Source of the DNA: an uncultured Erysipelotrichaceae bacterium
GTDB taxonomy: Bacteria; Bacillota_I; Bacilli_A; Erysipelotrichales; Erysipelotrichaceae
Reading direction: 5' to 3'
Length of the DNA: 6,684 nucleotides
Assembly (NCBI GenBank): GCA_947175465.1
Contig: CAMWMY010000065.1
Span: 1-6,684 of the forward strand
Positions within the stretch are counted from its first letter, which is position 1; every line of letters starts with the position of its first letter. A program made the translations under genes and the position numbers. This document shows, piece after piece, positions 1 through 6,097 of this stretch. Under the pieces are notes generated by a model. The model was given only the letters and a program-made list of their open reading frames with translations, was not told where the DNA came from and searched no databases.

Positions 1-1975
1 AATTATATATTTTCTCAACATTGTTAGTGTCACTAAACACTTGATTAATATTTTGTAAAATCGTTAAATGACTTTCCACATCTGGTGCAGATAATGTTAA
101 AATCATTTTTGCTTCACGTGTAGATGAAAAAAGTACAGGCTTCTTTAATACAACAAGATTACATCCTAACTTTACTGCCCCATCTTCACTTTTCGCATGT
201 GCCAAAATAACATCAGGTGTAATGAACATATAAGGTCCATAAACATGAAGTTGTGAAATAATACTAGAAATGTAATTTTTCGTAATAATACCTTCTTCTA
301 ATAATTTTTGACATGAAAAATGAATGGCCTGACGCCAATGAAAAGATTGATTGCTAATAGTAATGTGTGCTTCATCTAAAAAATCCATTAATGAATTTAC
401 TTTAGGTTCTAATATAATGGACTGCATTTGATTTAAAGATGATAAATAATTATTTAAATCATTGTATACTTGCTGATATTGATGTTTCGATATATATTCT
501 TTCATAATATTAAACAATGTATCTACATCTGCTAAGCGATTTTGCATCCATGTTTTGCTCATACTCTTTTTTAAAATTTGAATTTTATCGGTATCATTTA
601 AGATAGGATGTACAACGACAACAGGTAAAGTTGTTTTTAAAGGAATCGTAGAGATAATAAAATCACACTTGATTTCTTTCTTTTCATATTCGTTTACAGA
701 AAGTGTATCTATAATTCTGGCATTCGGTAATAAATTGCTAATTTCTCCCTTCAACATATTCCCAGTGGAAACACCATTAGGGCATACAATTAAAATTTCT
801 AACGTTTCTACTCTTGTTTTCATGGCCCGTAAAAAGCCACCAAAATGCAAAGTTAAATAAGCAATTTCTGAATCAGGTATAGGAATCCCTATTTGTAAAG
901 AGATAACTTCTACTGCTTTTTTAGTTATCTCAAATAAAGAAGAATATTGATGTTTAATTTCTTGCATCATAGGATTTCCTAATTGAATACCATATTGATA
1001 TCGATATAAAGAAGTACGTAGATGAGAAAATATTGTTCTTTCGATTTCTTCAGGATTTTCAAACTCTACACAAGCTACTCTTTTAAATTCGCTAACTAAA
1101 ATTTTAGCCAATTCCATCGTTTCTTCATCCTCATTATATTGCACAATTTCTTCAGGAATCGATTGTAATCTAGAGCCTAATAAATGAAGTGCAAAATAGC
1201 ATGTCTCTACTTCCGATAAATCATCAAAATATTCTTGAATCAGACGATATTCTAACGTATGTTTAATCTTCTCTTTAGATATACCGATCACTTCAATCGC
1301 CTGTTCATTTTTCTTCATAAGAGGAAGCAAAAGAGCTAAAGCTTCAATAATTCCTTCTACAAAAGTAACATTGAGCTCTTTTTCTATTTTCATTAATATA
1401 TTTATATTAGCCTTCACTTCTTCTTTTTCAAAAAAGGGAATCACTCCTGATTTCACAAGAGGATATAAAAGATTAATATATAAGAAAAAAACAGCACGAA
1501 TTTTCATTGGATCTCCTTGAATGACATATCCTTGCTTGATTTTTGTTGTAATCGTTAAGTGATATTCTTCTAATTTTTTCGCAACTTCTTTTAAATCGGT
1601 AAAAATAGTATTTCTACTTACGTTAAAATACCTCATCAAATACTCTACAGTCACTCTTTCATTCGCTTGAATAATTAAACAAATCATCACATAAATACGT
1701 TCTTCAGGAGAAAAAATATACATCGTTTTTTCCTCTGTTAACATCTTTTTTTCAATATCCCCTTTTTGTATACTAGAAAGGAAAATCCCTTTGTTGCGCT
1801 CTATTTCAATAGGTGAAAGATGATGTTCTTTTAACCATTCATTCACTTTAGATAGTGCATAATAAACACTTCTTCTTGAAAGATGAAATGCTTCCATCAA
1901 TGTATGTATAGATACATATTCATACTGTGTTAGTAAATAATCTAATATTTCTTTACTTCTGGAATCTAGCAACAT
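1..1975 (-). CDS. PRD-domain PTS transcriptional regulator (BglG/MtlR/LicR type), 3' end cut by window edge
   Basis: DNA-binding activator whose activity should be set by PTS phosphorylation. 658 residues are visible without a stop. By alignment with the stand-alone EIIA next door, about 20 C-terminal residues are missing. Domain order: HTH_11-like helix-turn-helix (about 5-60, with HLSRRSVYYAL), second Mga-type HTH (about 85-150, with FNVSRNTIFTDL), PRD1 (about 170-275), PRD2 (about 285-390), EIIB-like domain (about 393-480) and EIIA-like domain (about 535 to the end). Candidate phosphorylation sites are H264 (FALHLLGSR), H318 (SHLRTSLYR), H377 (LTLHFGGF), C398 (VCPNGVSTG) and H593 (LAHAKSEDG). 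The usual first histidine of PRD1 appears to be missing. The ATG at 1975 is preceded by AAAGGAG (1983-1989) at 7 bases. The gene starts 24 bases after the transketolase stop, so it is probably co-transcribed and controls its own operon. Family assignment is firm; the regulated sugar is inferred only from the neighbours. Confidence 0.93.
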   Translation of the reverse strand, partial: MLLDSRSKEILDYLLTQYEYVSIHTLMEAFHLSRRSVYYALSKVNEWLKEHHLSPIEIERNKGIFLSSIQKGDIEKKMLTEEKTMYIFSPEERIYVMICLIIQANERVTVEYLMRYFNVSRNTIFTDLKEVAKKLEEYHLTITTKIKQGYVIQGDPMKIRAVFFLYINLLYPLVKSGVIPFFEKEEVKANINILMKIEKELNVTFVEGIIEALALLLPLMKKNEQAIEVIGISKEKIKHTLEYRLIQEYFDDLSEVETCYFALHLLGSRLQSIPEEIVQYNEDEETMELAKILVSEFKRVACVEFENPEEIERTIFSHLRTSLYRYQYGIQLGNPMMQEIKHQYSSLFEITKKAVEVISLQIGIPIPDSEIAYLTLHFGGFLRAMKTRVETLEILIVCPNGVSTGNMLKGEISNLLPNARIIDTLSVNEYEKKEIKCDFIISTIPLKTTLPVVVVHPILNDTDKIQILKKSMSKTWMQNRLADVDTLFNIMKEYISKHQYQQVYNDLNNYLSSLNQMQSIILEPKVNSLMDFLDEAHITISNQSFHWRQAIHFSCQKLLEEGIITKNYISSIISQLHVYGPYMFITPDVILAHAKSEDGAVKLGCNLVVLKKPVLFSSTREAKMILTLSAPDVESHLTILQNINQVFSDTNNVEKIYN

Positions 1976-1999
1976 CTTGATTCTCCTTTCTCTTTTTTC

Positions 2000-2914
2000 T
2001 TAAAACTCGTTTTGAATAACGCGTGCAATGGTTTTACAATCAAGTTTATATTTTTCTAATAACAATTGAGGATCCCCACTTTCACCAAAAGTGTCTTGAA
2101 CACCAATCATTACTTGTTTACATGGATAGTTTTTTGCTAAAACTTCACTTACAGCACTTCCTAAACCACCGATGATATTATGTTCTTCACAAGTAATAAT
2201 CACATCATGTGTTTTCGCTAACTTTATAATAAGTTCTTCATCAATTGGTTTAATACTTGCCATATTTACAAGTGTTGGCTTTTCATCTATCATTTGACAG
2301 GCTTTATAAGCTTCTTGCACCATAAGACCAGTTGCAATAACCGCTACTTTAGATCCTTGTTGTAAAATATGGCCTTTTCCTAAAGTAAATTGATACTGAC
2401 TATCATAAATAGTATCGACTTCAAGTCTACCTAATCGTACATAACAAGGATGCTCAATATTCGCTATTGTTTCAATAACAGCTGCTGTTTCATATTGATC
2501 ACAAGGCTGAATGACGATCATTCCTGGAATACTTCGCATTAAAGCCAAATCTTCGATACATTGATGGGTAGCTCCATCTTCTCCTATGCATATTCCAGCA
2601 TGGGTTGCACAGATTTTCACATTCATGTGTGGATAAGCAATACTATTTCGAATCTGCTCATAAGCTCTACCTGCTGCAAACATTGCAAAGCTAGAACAAA
2701 ACACCGTTTTTCCACTTTCGGCTAAGCCTGCTGCCACACTCATCATATTCCCTTCCGCAATTCCCATATTAAAATGCTGTTCAGGACGTACTTTTTGTGC
2801 AAGACTTGTTTTGGTAGATCCTGATAAATCAGCATCTAAAACAATAATCTGTTTGTTTTTTTCTACTAATTCAGCTAGCTTTCTTCCATAAGCTTCTCTT
2901 GTAGCCATCTTCAT
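2000..2914 (-). CDS. Transketolase, C-terminal subunit (split enzyme)
   Basis: Second half of a two-gene transketolase. It should pair with the upstream subunit to move two-carbon ketol units between sugar phosphates in the cytoplasm, using thiamine diphosphate. At 304 residues it has the usual length for this half. The pyrimidine-binding domain spans about 3-168. It has the GIAEGNM motif with Glu54, the residue that activates the thiamine ring in this family, an aromatic/Ser-rich SSFAMF segment (74-79), and THAGICIGEDGATHQ (104-118) with the histidines expected near the substrate. The C-terminal domain follows (about 185-304), with EEHNIIGGLGS (243-253). The start at 2914 lies 1 base after the stop of the N-terminal subunit and 8 bases from GGAGGT (2923-2928). 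An in-frame ATG two codons later (2908) is also possible but is 14 bases from that site. The 1-DXP synthase C-terminal region is a relative, but the split partner and motifs favour transketolase. Confidence 0.95.
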   Translation of the reverse strand: MKMATREAYGRKLAELVEKNKQIIVLDADLSGSTKTSLAQKVRPEQHFNMGIAEGNMMSVAAGLAESGKTVFCSSFAMFAAGRAYEQIRNSIAYPHMNVKICATHAGICIGEDGATHQCIEDLALMRSIPGMIVIQPCDQYETAAVIETIANIEHPCYVRLGRLEVDTIYDSQYQFTLGKGHILQQGSKVAVIATGLMVQEAYKACQMIDEKPTLVNMASIKPIDEELIIKLAKTHDVIITCEEHNIIGGLGSAVSEVLAKNYPCKQVMIGVQDTFGESGDPQLLLEKYKLDCKTIARVIQNEF

Positions 2915-2915
2915 T

Positions 2916-3731
2916 TTAGCACACCTCCAATTCTTTTAAAGCATCTATACATTGTTCTGCAGATGGAGGAGTTCCATGCCATTTTGCACTATGTTCCATA
3001 AAGGATACCCCTTTTCCTTTGATTGTATGTGCAAGAATCATCGTTGGTTTTCCCATAACTCTTTTTTCTTTATGCAATACTTCTTGTAAAGCTTGAACAT
3101 CATGTCCATCTACCTCAAGAACATGCCAACCAAAAGCTTTAAACTTCTCATCAATCGGTGTTGGGTTCATCACGTTTTGAATAGCTCCATCAATTTGCAA
3201 TTGGTTGTAATCTACAATAACTGTCAAATTATCTAAATGATAATGTGCAGCTGCCATAGCACCTTCCCAAATTTGTCCTTCTTCACACTCTCCATCACCT
3301 ACAAGTGCATAGACATGATGAGTATTTTTATCAATCTTATTAGCTAATGCCATTCCAATCGCACAAGACATACCTTGCCCTAAAGATCCCGTACTCATAT
3401 CCACACCCGTAACTTCATTTTTATTAGGATGTCCTTGAAGGTTGGTATTAATTTTACGATATGTTTTTAACTCTTCTTTAGCTAATAAGCCAGCTTGTGC
3501 AAGTGTAGCATATAAAGCTGGTGCAGCATGCCCTTTACTTAAAACAAAACGATCTCTATCTTTCGATGTTATATTATCGGCATGAATATTCATAATATCA
3601 AAGTATAGCACTGTTAGAATATCCGTTGCAGATAAAGAACCTCCTGGATGTCCTGATTTCGCTTCACTTATCATCTGAATAATATTTTTACGAATTTCAT
3701 TCGCATGCCATTTAATTTCACTAGCTTGCAT
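2916..3731 (-). CDS. Transketolase, N-terminal subunit (split enzyme)
   Basis: Thiamine-diphosphate-binding half of the split transketolase, 271 residues, normal for this subunit. Visible motifs: SGHPGG with His28 (26-31), SKGHAAPALYA with His68 (65-75), GHPN with His101 (100-103), and GSLGQG (115-120). The pyrophosphate/Mg-binding motif starts at GDGECEEGQIWE (145-156) and closes at DYNQLQIDG (174-182), with Asp146 and Asn176 as the likely metal ligands. All key residues of the family are present, so it looks active. The start at 3731 follows AAAGGAGGG (3737-3745) at a good distance. It sits 27 bases after the EIIB stop and 1 base before the C-terminal subunit, which implies balanced expression of the two subunits. 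Its place directly behind PTS genes suggests it acts on a sugar phosphate produced by this transporter, such as a ketopentose phosphate. The exact substrate is inference. Confidence 0.95.
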   Translation of the reverse strand: MQASEIKWHANEIRKNIIQMISEAKSGHPGGSLSATDILTVLYFDIMNIHADNITSKDRDRFVLSKGHAAPALYATLAQAGLLAKEELKTYRKINTNLQGHPNKNEVTGVDMSTGSLGQGMSCAIGMALANKIDKNTHHVYALVGDGECEEGQIWEGAMAAAHYHLDNLTVIVDYNQLQIDGAIQNVMNPTPIDEKFKAFGWHVLEVDGHDVQALQEVLHKEKRVMGKPTMILAHTIKGKGVSFMEHSAKWHGTPPSAEQCIDALKELEVC

Positions 3732-3758
3732 ACTTACCCTCCTTTCTTTTGCATATTT

Positions 3759-4034
3759 TTATAAAAGTTTTGTTTGTAATTTTGCTTTTAATTCTTCCAT
3801 ATCAAGAATATTATCTAAAATAATTTTGTTTTCTAATTCTCCTGCACTCGCTTCCAAATCTTTACCGATTACAAATAAATCAGCAGCTCCATTTACAGCA
3901 GACGATAAAGAAGAATGTTGGACATCAATTCCTGAAAAGCCTAATTCCTTCACTGCCTTTTCAACATTCATACGAACTAATAAACTAGATCCTAACCCTG
4001 ATCCACAACAACACATAATACTTTTTACTGACAT
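3759..4034 (-). CDS. ulaB: PTS EIIB component, ascorbate (SgaB/UlaB) type
   Basis: Small cytoplasmic phosphocarrier that takes phosphate from EIIA and hands it to the sugar bound by EIIC. With the start I chose it has 91 residues, close to the 90-100 usual in the family. The N-terminal strand is followed by the active-site loop CCCGSGLGSS (8-17). Cys10, just before GSGLGSS, aligns with the phosphorylated cysteine of UlaB. Two more cysteines directly precede it. I prefer the ATG at 4034 because GGAGG (4044-4048) lies 9 bases away. The ATG at 4040 leaves only 3 bases. A longer frame reaching 4076 would overlap EIIC and has no binding site. The gene starts 16 bases after the EIIC stop. The symbol denotes family similarity; the sugar may not be ascorbate. 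Confidence 0.92.
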   Translation of the reverse strand: MSVKSIMCCCGSGLGSSLLVRMNVEKAVKELGFSGIDVQHSSLSSAVNGAADLFVIGKDLEASAGELENKIILDNILDMEELKAKLQTKLL

Positions 4035-4043
4035 TTTCATGTT

Positions 4044-4048
4044 CCTCC
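4044..4048 (-). promoter_or_regulatory. Ribosome binding site that decides the EIIB start
   Basis: Minus-strand GGAGG within AAAAGGAGGAAC, between the EIIC stop (4051-4053) and the EIIB start. Two ATG codons follow it, at 3 bases (4040) and at 9 bases (4034). The spacing favours the second. Confidence 0.75.
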
Positions 4049-4050
4049 TT

Positions 4051-5454
4051 TTATGATTTTTGTTTTTTAGGTGCAATATAATGATAAATAATAGGGATTA
4101 AAAATAATACAATCGCTATAATAAGTAAAATATTCCCTTGTACAAACTGTGCTAAATTTCCTAATAAGATTCCTGCAACAGAGAAATCGGCATCTGAAAA
4201 TGTACTATTAGCAAAGTTTAAAGATCCCATTACTGGCATACAAATCGCTGGTAAAAAAGTAATCAATAATCCATGTAGAAAAGATCCGATAACACATCCT
4301 TTTAATCCACCCTCTGCATTGGCAAATACTCCAGCCGTTGCCCCACAAAAGAAGTGAGGAATAACACCTGGTAAAATAAGAACGATCGAAATTCCAATCC
4401 CATTCATAACACCAAGTAAGAATAATCCGATAATTCCACCTAAGAAAGAAACTAAGAATCCAATTAAAACCGCATTTGGTGCAGATGGAAAAATAATAGG
4501 ACAATCAAGAGCAGGTTTTGCATTAGGAACTAACTTTTCTGCAATTCCTTTAAATGCTGGAACAACTTCTCCAATAATTAAACGAACCCCTGATAAAATA
4601 ATGAAGACTCCTCCTGCAAAGTTAAGCCCACGTATAAGAGCTCCAACAATCCAATGTGTTTTTGTATCTCCTGATGTAAACATAGCGGCTATCGTCGCAT
4701 CATTCATTCCACCTTTGGCCATTGCAACAGCTGTTACAATAAGGAAGAAAATAACCATCGTTAATCCAATCGCAACTGTTGTATCTCTTAGAAAGCTAAT
4801 TCTTTGAGGAAATTTAATATCTTCTGTAGATTTAATTTGTTCTTTCTTTCCTTTAACTAAACGACCAATTTGTCCTGCAAACCAATAACCAACTCCTCCA
4901 AAGTGTCCTAAGGCTATCGTATCTGTTTTCATTACTTTTTTCATTGTAGGCATACAAATGGCAGGTGATAAAACCATGATAAGTCCTAAAAGCAGCCCTC
5001 CTGCTATAATTAAAGAAATACCTGTTAAACCACCAACATTTAATAAAACTGCAAGCATACAAGCCATGTATAAAGTAACATGCCCTGATAAGAAAATATA
5101 ATTTAAACGTGAGAAACGAGCAATGATGATATTAGCAATCATCCCTACACACATGATCAGTGCCGTTTCAACAGCAAACTTCTCTAACCCAAGAGAAACG
5201 ATCGCTTCATTATTAGGAACAACCCCTTGTACCCCAAAAGCATAGTTAAATAATGTCCCAAAATCATTAAGCGATCCTGTCTGTAAGAAACTAGCACCAG
5301 CTGTTAAAACTAGAAAACCAACAATGGTTTTTACTGTTCCTTTCACAATTTCTTCAATTGGCTTTTTTTGTAAGATTAACCCAATCAAAGCAACGAGCCC
5401 TACAAGAATTGCAGGTGTCGATAATATATTCAGTATAATATCTAAAATTTCCAT
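4051..5454 (-). CDS. ulaA: PTS EIIC permease, ascorbate (SgaT/UlaA) family
   Basis: Membrane channel of a PTS, 467 residues, nearly the same length as the E. coli ascorbate permease UlaA (465). The protein is strongly hydrophobic throughout, with about eleven membrane-spanning stretches as known for UlaA. The first spans about 13-29, the second about 39-58, and the last ends near residue 458 before a basic tail (PKKQKS). The motif PAICMP occurs twice, at 164-169 and 402-407. Each copy follows a similar hydrophobic helix, which fits the internal repeat of the UlaA fold. A hydrophilic cytoplasmic loop is visible around 190-225 (RLVKGKKEQIKSTEDIKFPQ). The ATG at 5454 lies 9 bases from GGAGGG (5464-5469), a site placed inside the last codons of EIIA. 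The EIIA stop is only 5 bases upstream, which implies tight translational coupling. Transport of L-ascorbate is the family's best-known activity, but other sugars or polyols are possible. Confidence 0.94.
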   Translation of the reverse strand: MEILDIILNILSTPAILVGLVALIGLILQKKPIEEIVKGTVKTIVGFLVLTAGASFLQTGSLNDFGTLFNYAFGVQGVVPNNEAIVSLGLEKFAVETALIMCVGMIANIIIARFSRLNYIFLSGHVTLYMACMLAVLLNVGGLTGISLIIAGGLLLGLIMVLSPAICMPTMKKVMKTDTIALGHFGGVGYWFAGQIGRLVKGKKEQIKSTEDIKFPQRISFLRDTTVAIGLTMVIFFLIVTAVAMAKGGMNDATIAAMFTSGDTKTHWIVGALIRGLNFAGGVFIILSGVRLIIGEVVPAFKGIAEKLVPNAKPALDCPIIFPSAPNAVLIGFLVSFLGGIIGLFLLGVMNGIGISIVLILPGVIPHFFCGATAGVFANAEGGLKGCVIGSFLHGLLITFLPAICMPVMGSLNFANSTFSDADFSVAGILLGNLAQFVQGNILLIIAIVLFLIPIIYHYIAPKKQKS

Positions 5455-5459
5455 TTCTT

Positions 5460-5909
5460 CTATCCCTCCATATCTACTTCTAAAAATTTATCGTATATTT
5501 CTTCGATATTATTTAATGCACAAATATCTTGAATCTTTGTTTGATCCATAAAGATTTTAGCTAGTTTACTTAAGGTATCCATATGAGATTCGCTATCTTC
5601 TGCAGCTAATACAATAAGTAATTTAGCACTCTTAGTATCTGAAAAATGTATTGTATTTTTCGCAACAGTTACAGCTAACTGTTTAGCAATCACTCCTTGA
5701 TCACTTCTTGCATGAAGAAAAGCTAAATCTTTTGCGATAACGTAATAAGGTCCCATTTCTAAAGTATTATGAATAATTTCTTCTACATATCTAGTCTCTA
5801 CATAACCAGTATCAATTAGAGGTTGTACTGCGTATTGAATAGCTTCTTTCCAAGGCAATGGTTCTTCTAATATACGTATATTTTCTTTTTTCAACATGTT
5901 TTTTATCAT
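5460..5909 (-). CDS. ulaC: PTS EIIA component, ascorbate/mannitol-fructose superfamily (UlaC-like)
   Basis: First gene of the operon. It is a cytoplasmic phosphocarrier that receives phosphate from HPr and passes it to EIIB. At 149 residues it matches UlaC (about 154) and is a single PTS_EIIA_2 domain. The active histidine is His66 in LAFLHARSDQGV (62-73), preceded by the typical MGPYYVIA strand (52-59). SESHMDTLSKLA near the C-terminus is also typical. The regulator encoded at the end of the operon carries a related EIIA domain, with the matching motifs VYGPYMFIT, LAHAKSEDG and VESHLTIL. The start at 5909 follows GGGAGGTGG (5914-5922) with 7 bases between GGAGG and ATG. A second ATG at 5897 is less well placed. 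It lies behind the probable operon promoter and downstream of the terminator of the methyltransferase gene. Confidence 0.94.
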   Translation of the reverse strand: MIKNMLKKENIRILEEPLPWKEAIQYAVQPLIDTGYVETRYVEEIIHNTLEMGPYYVIAKDLAFLHARSDQGVIAKQLAVTVAKNTIHFSDTKSAKLLIVLAAEDSESHMDTLSKLAKIFMDQTKIQDICALNNIEEIYDKFLEVDMEG

Positions 5910-5939
5910 CTTGCCACCTCCCTTTTCCTTTACACCTTA

Positions 5940-5945
5940 AGTATA
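5940..5945 (-). promoter_or_regulatory. Probable -10 element of the PTS-transketolase operon promoter
   Basis: Minus-strand TATACT matches the TATAAT consensus at five of six positions. It sits about 31 bases before the EIIA start, which would give a leader of roughly 20-25 bases that still holds the ribosome binding site. No good -35 lies 16-18 bases upstream. The nearest similar hexamer, TTGGAC, is about 23 bases away, and there is no TG extension. Such a weak promoter would fit activation by the PRD regulator, but that is inference. The position is a guess from sequence alone. Confidence 0.4.
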
Positions 5946-5957
5946 TAATCGTTTGTA
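5944..5957 (-). promoter_or_regulatory. Weak cre-like site (possible CcpA operator)
   Basis: Minus-strand TACAAACGATTATA matches 8 of the 11 specified positions of the catabolite-responsive element consensus TGWAANCGNTNWCA, with the central CG in place. It overlaps the likely -10 region, where CcpA binding would repress. Catabolite repression is common for PTS operons of Bacillota, but three mismatches in AT-rich DNA make a chance match quite possible. Confidence 0.22.
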
Positions 5958-6032
5958 AAGATAAAGTAGTCCAAGAAGTGTCTTTCTATTGTGCAAACTT
6001 TTAAACAGAGTATTTTTACTATTTCATACAAT

Positions 6033-6056
6033 AAAAAAGTAGTCGTGTGACTACTT
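6033..6056 (-). terminator. Rho-independent terminator after the methyltransferase gene
   Basis: Perfect 8-base-pair stem AAGTAGTC / GACTACTT (6049-6056 with 6037-6044) around a 4-base loop, followed on the minus strand by a run of six T (6038-6033, the first two closing the stem). It lies about 40 bases after the methyltransferase stop and upstream of the PTS promoter region. It therefore separates the two transcription units. The T run is only on the minus-strand side, so it acts in that direction. Confidence 0.85.
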
Positions 6057-6097
6057 AGGTATATTTTGTTTCACTAACACTAAAAGATAAAGATCCC

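Noticed and set aside
669..860. Plus-strand open frame of 63 codons
   Set aside because: It lies antisense inside the regulator's EIIB/PRD2 coding region, has no plausible ribosome binding site, and its protein resembles no family.
3826..4056. Plus-strand open frame of 76 codons
   Set aside because: Antisense shadow of the EIIB gene, which has a clear family, motif and ribosome binding site.
4035..4076. Longer EIIB start at 4076 or 4040
   Set aside because: The start at 4076 overlaps EIIC and adds a basic tail not typical of the family; the start at 4040 is only 3 bases from the ribosome binding site.
4208..4504. Minus-strand 98-codon frame inside the permease gene
   Set aside because: An out-of-frame shadow of the EIIC membrane helices, rich in Trp, Cys and Tyr; the real frame matches UlaA over its whole length.
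4601..4807. Plus-strand 68-codon frame
   Set aside because: Antisense to EIIC; no ribosome binding site and no recognisable protein.
4853..5062. Minus-strand 69-codon frame inside the permease gene
   Set aside because: Same reason: an alternate frame of a well-supported gene, with no start signal of its own.
5324..5551. Plus-strand 75-codon frame
   Set aside because: Antisense across the EIIC start and EIIA end; no signals supporting expression.
5910..6097. Riboswitch, T-box or antiterminator (RAT) leader before EIIA
   Set aside because: The only strong hairpin belongs to the upstream gene's terminator. The likely transcript leader is too short for a riboswitch, and the regulator has DNA-binding HTH domains, not the RNA-binding CAT domain.
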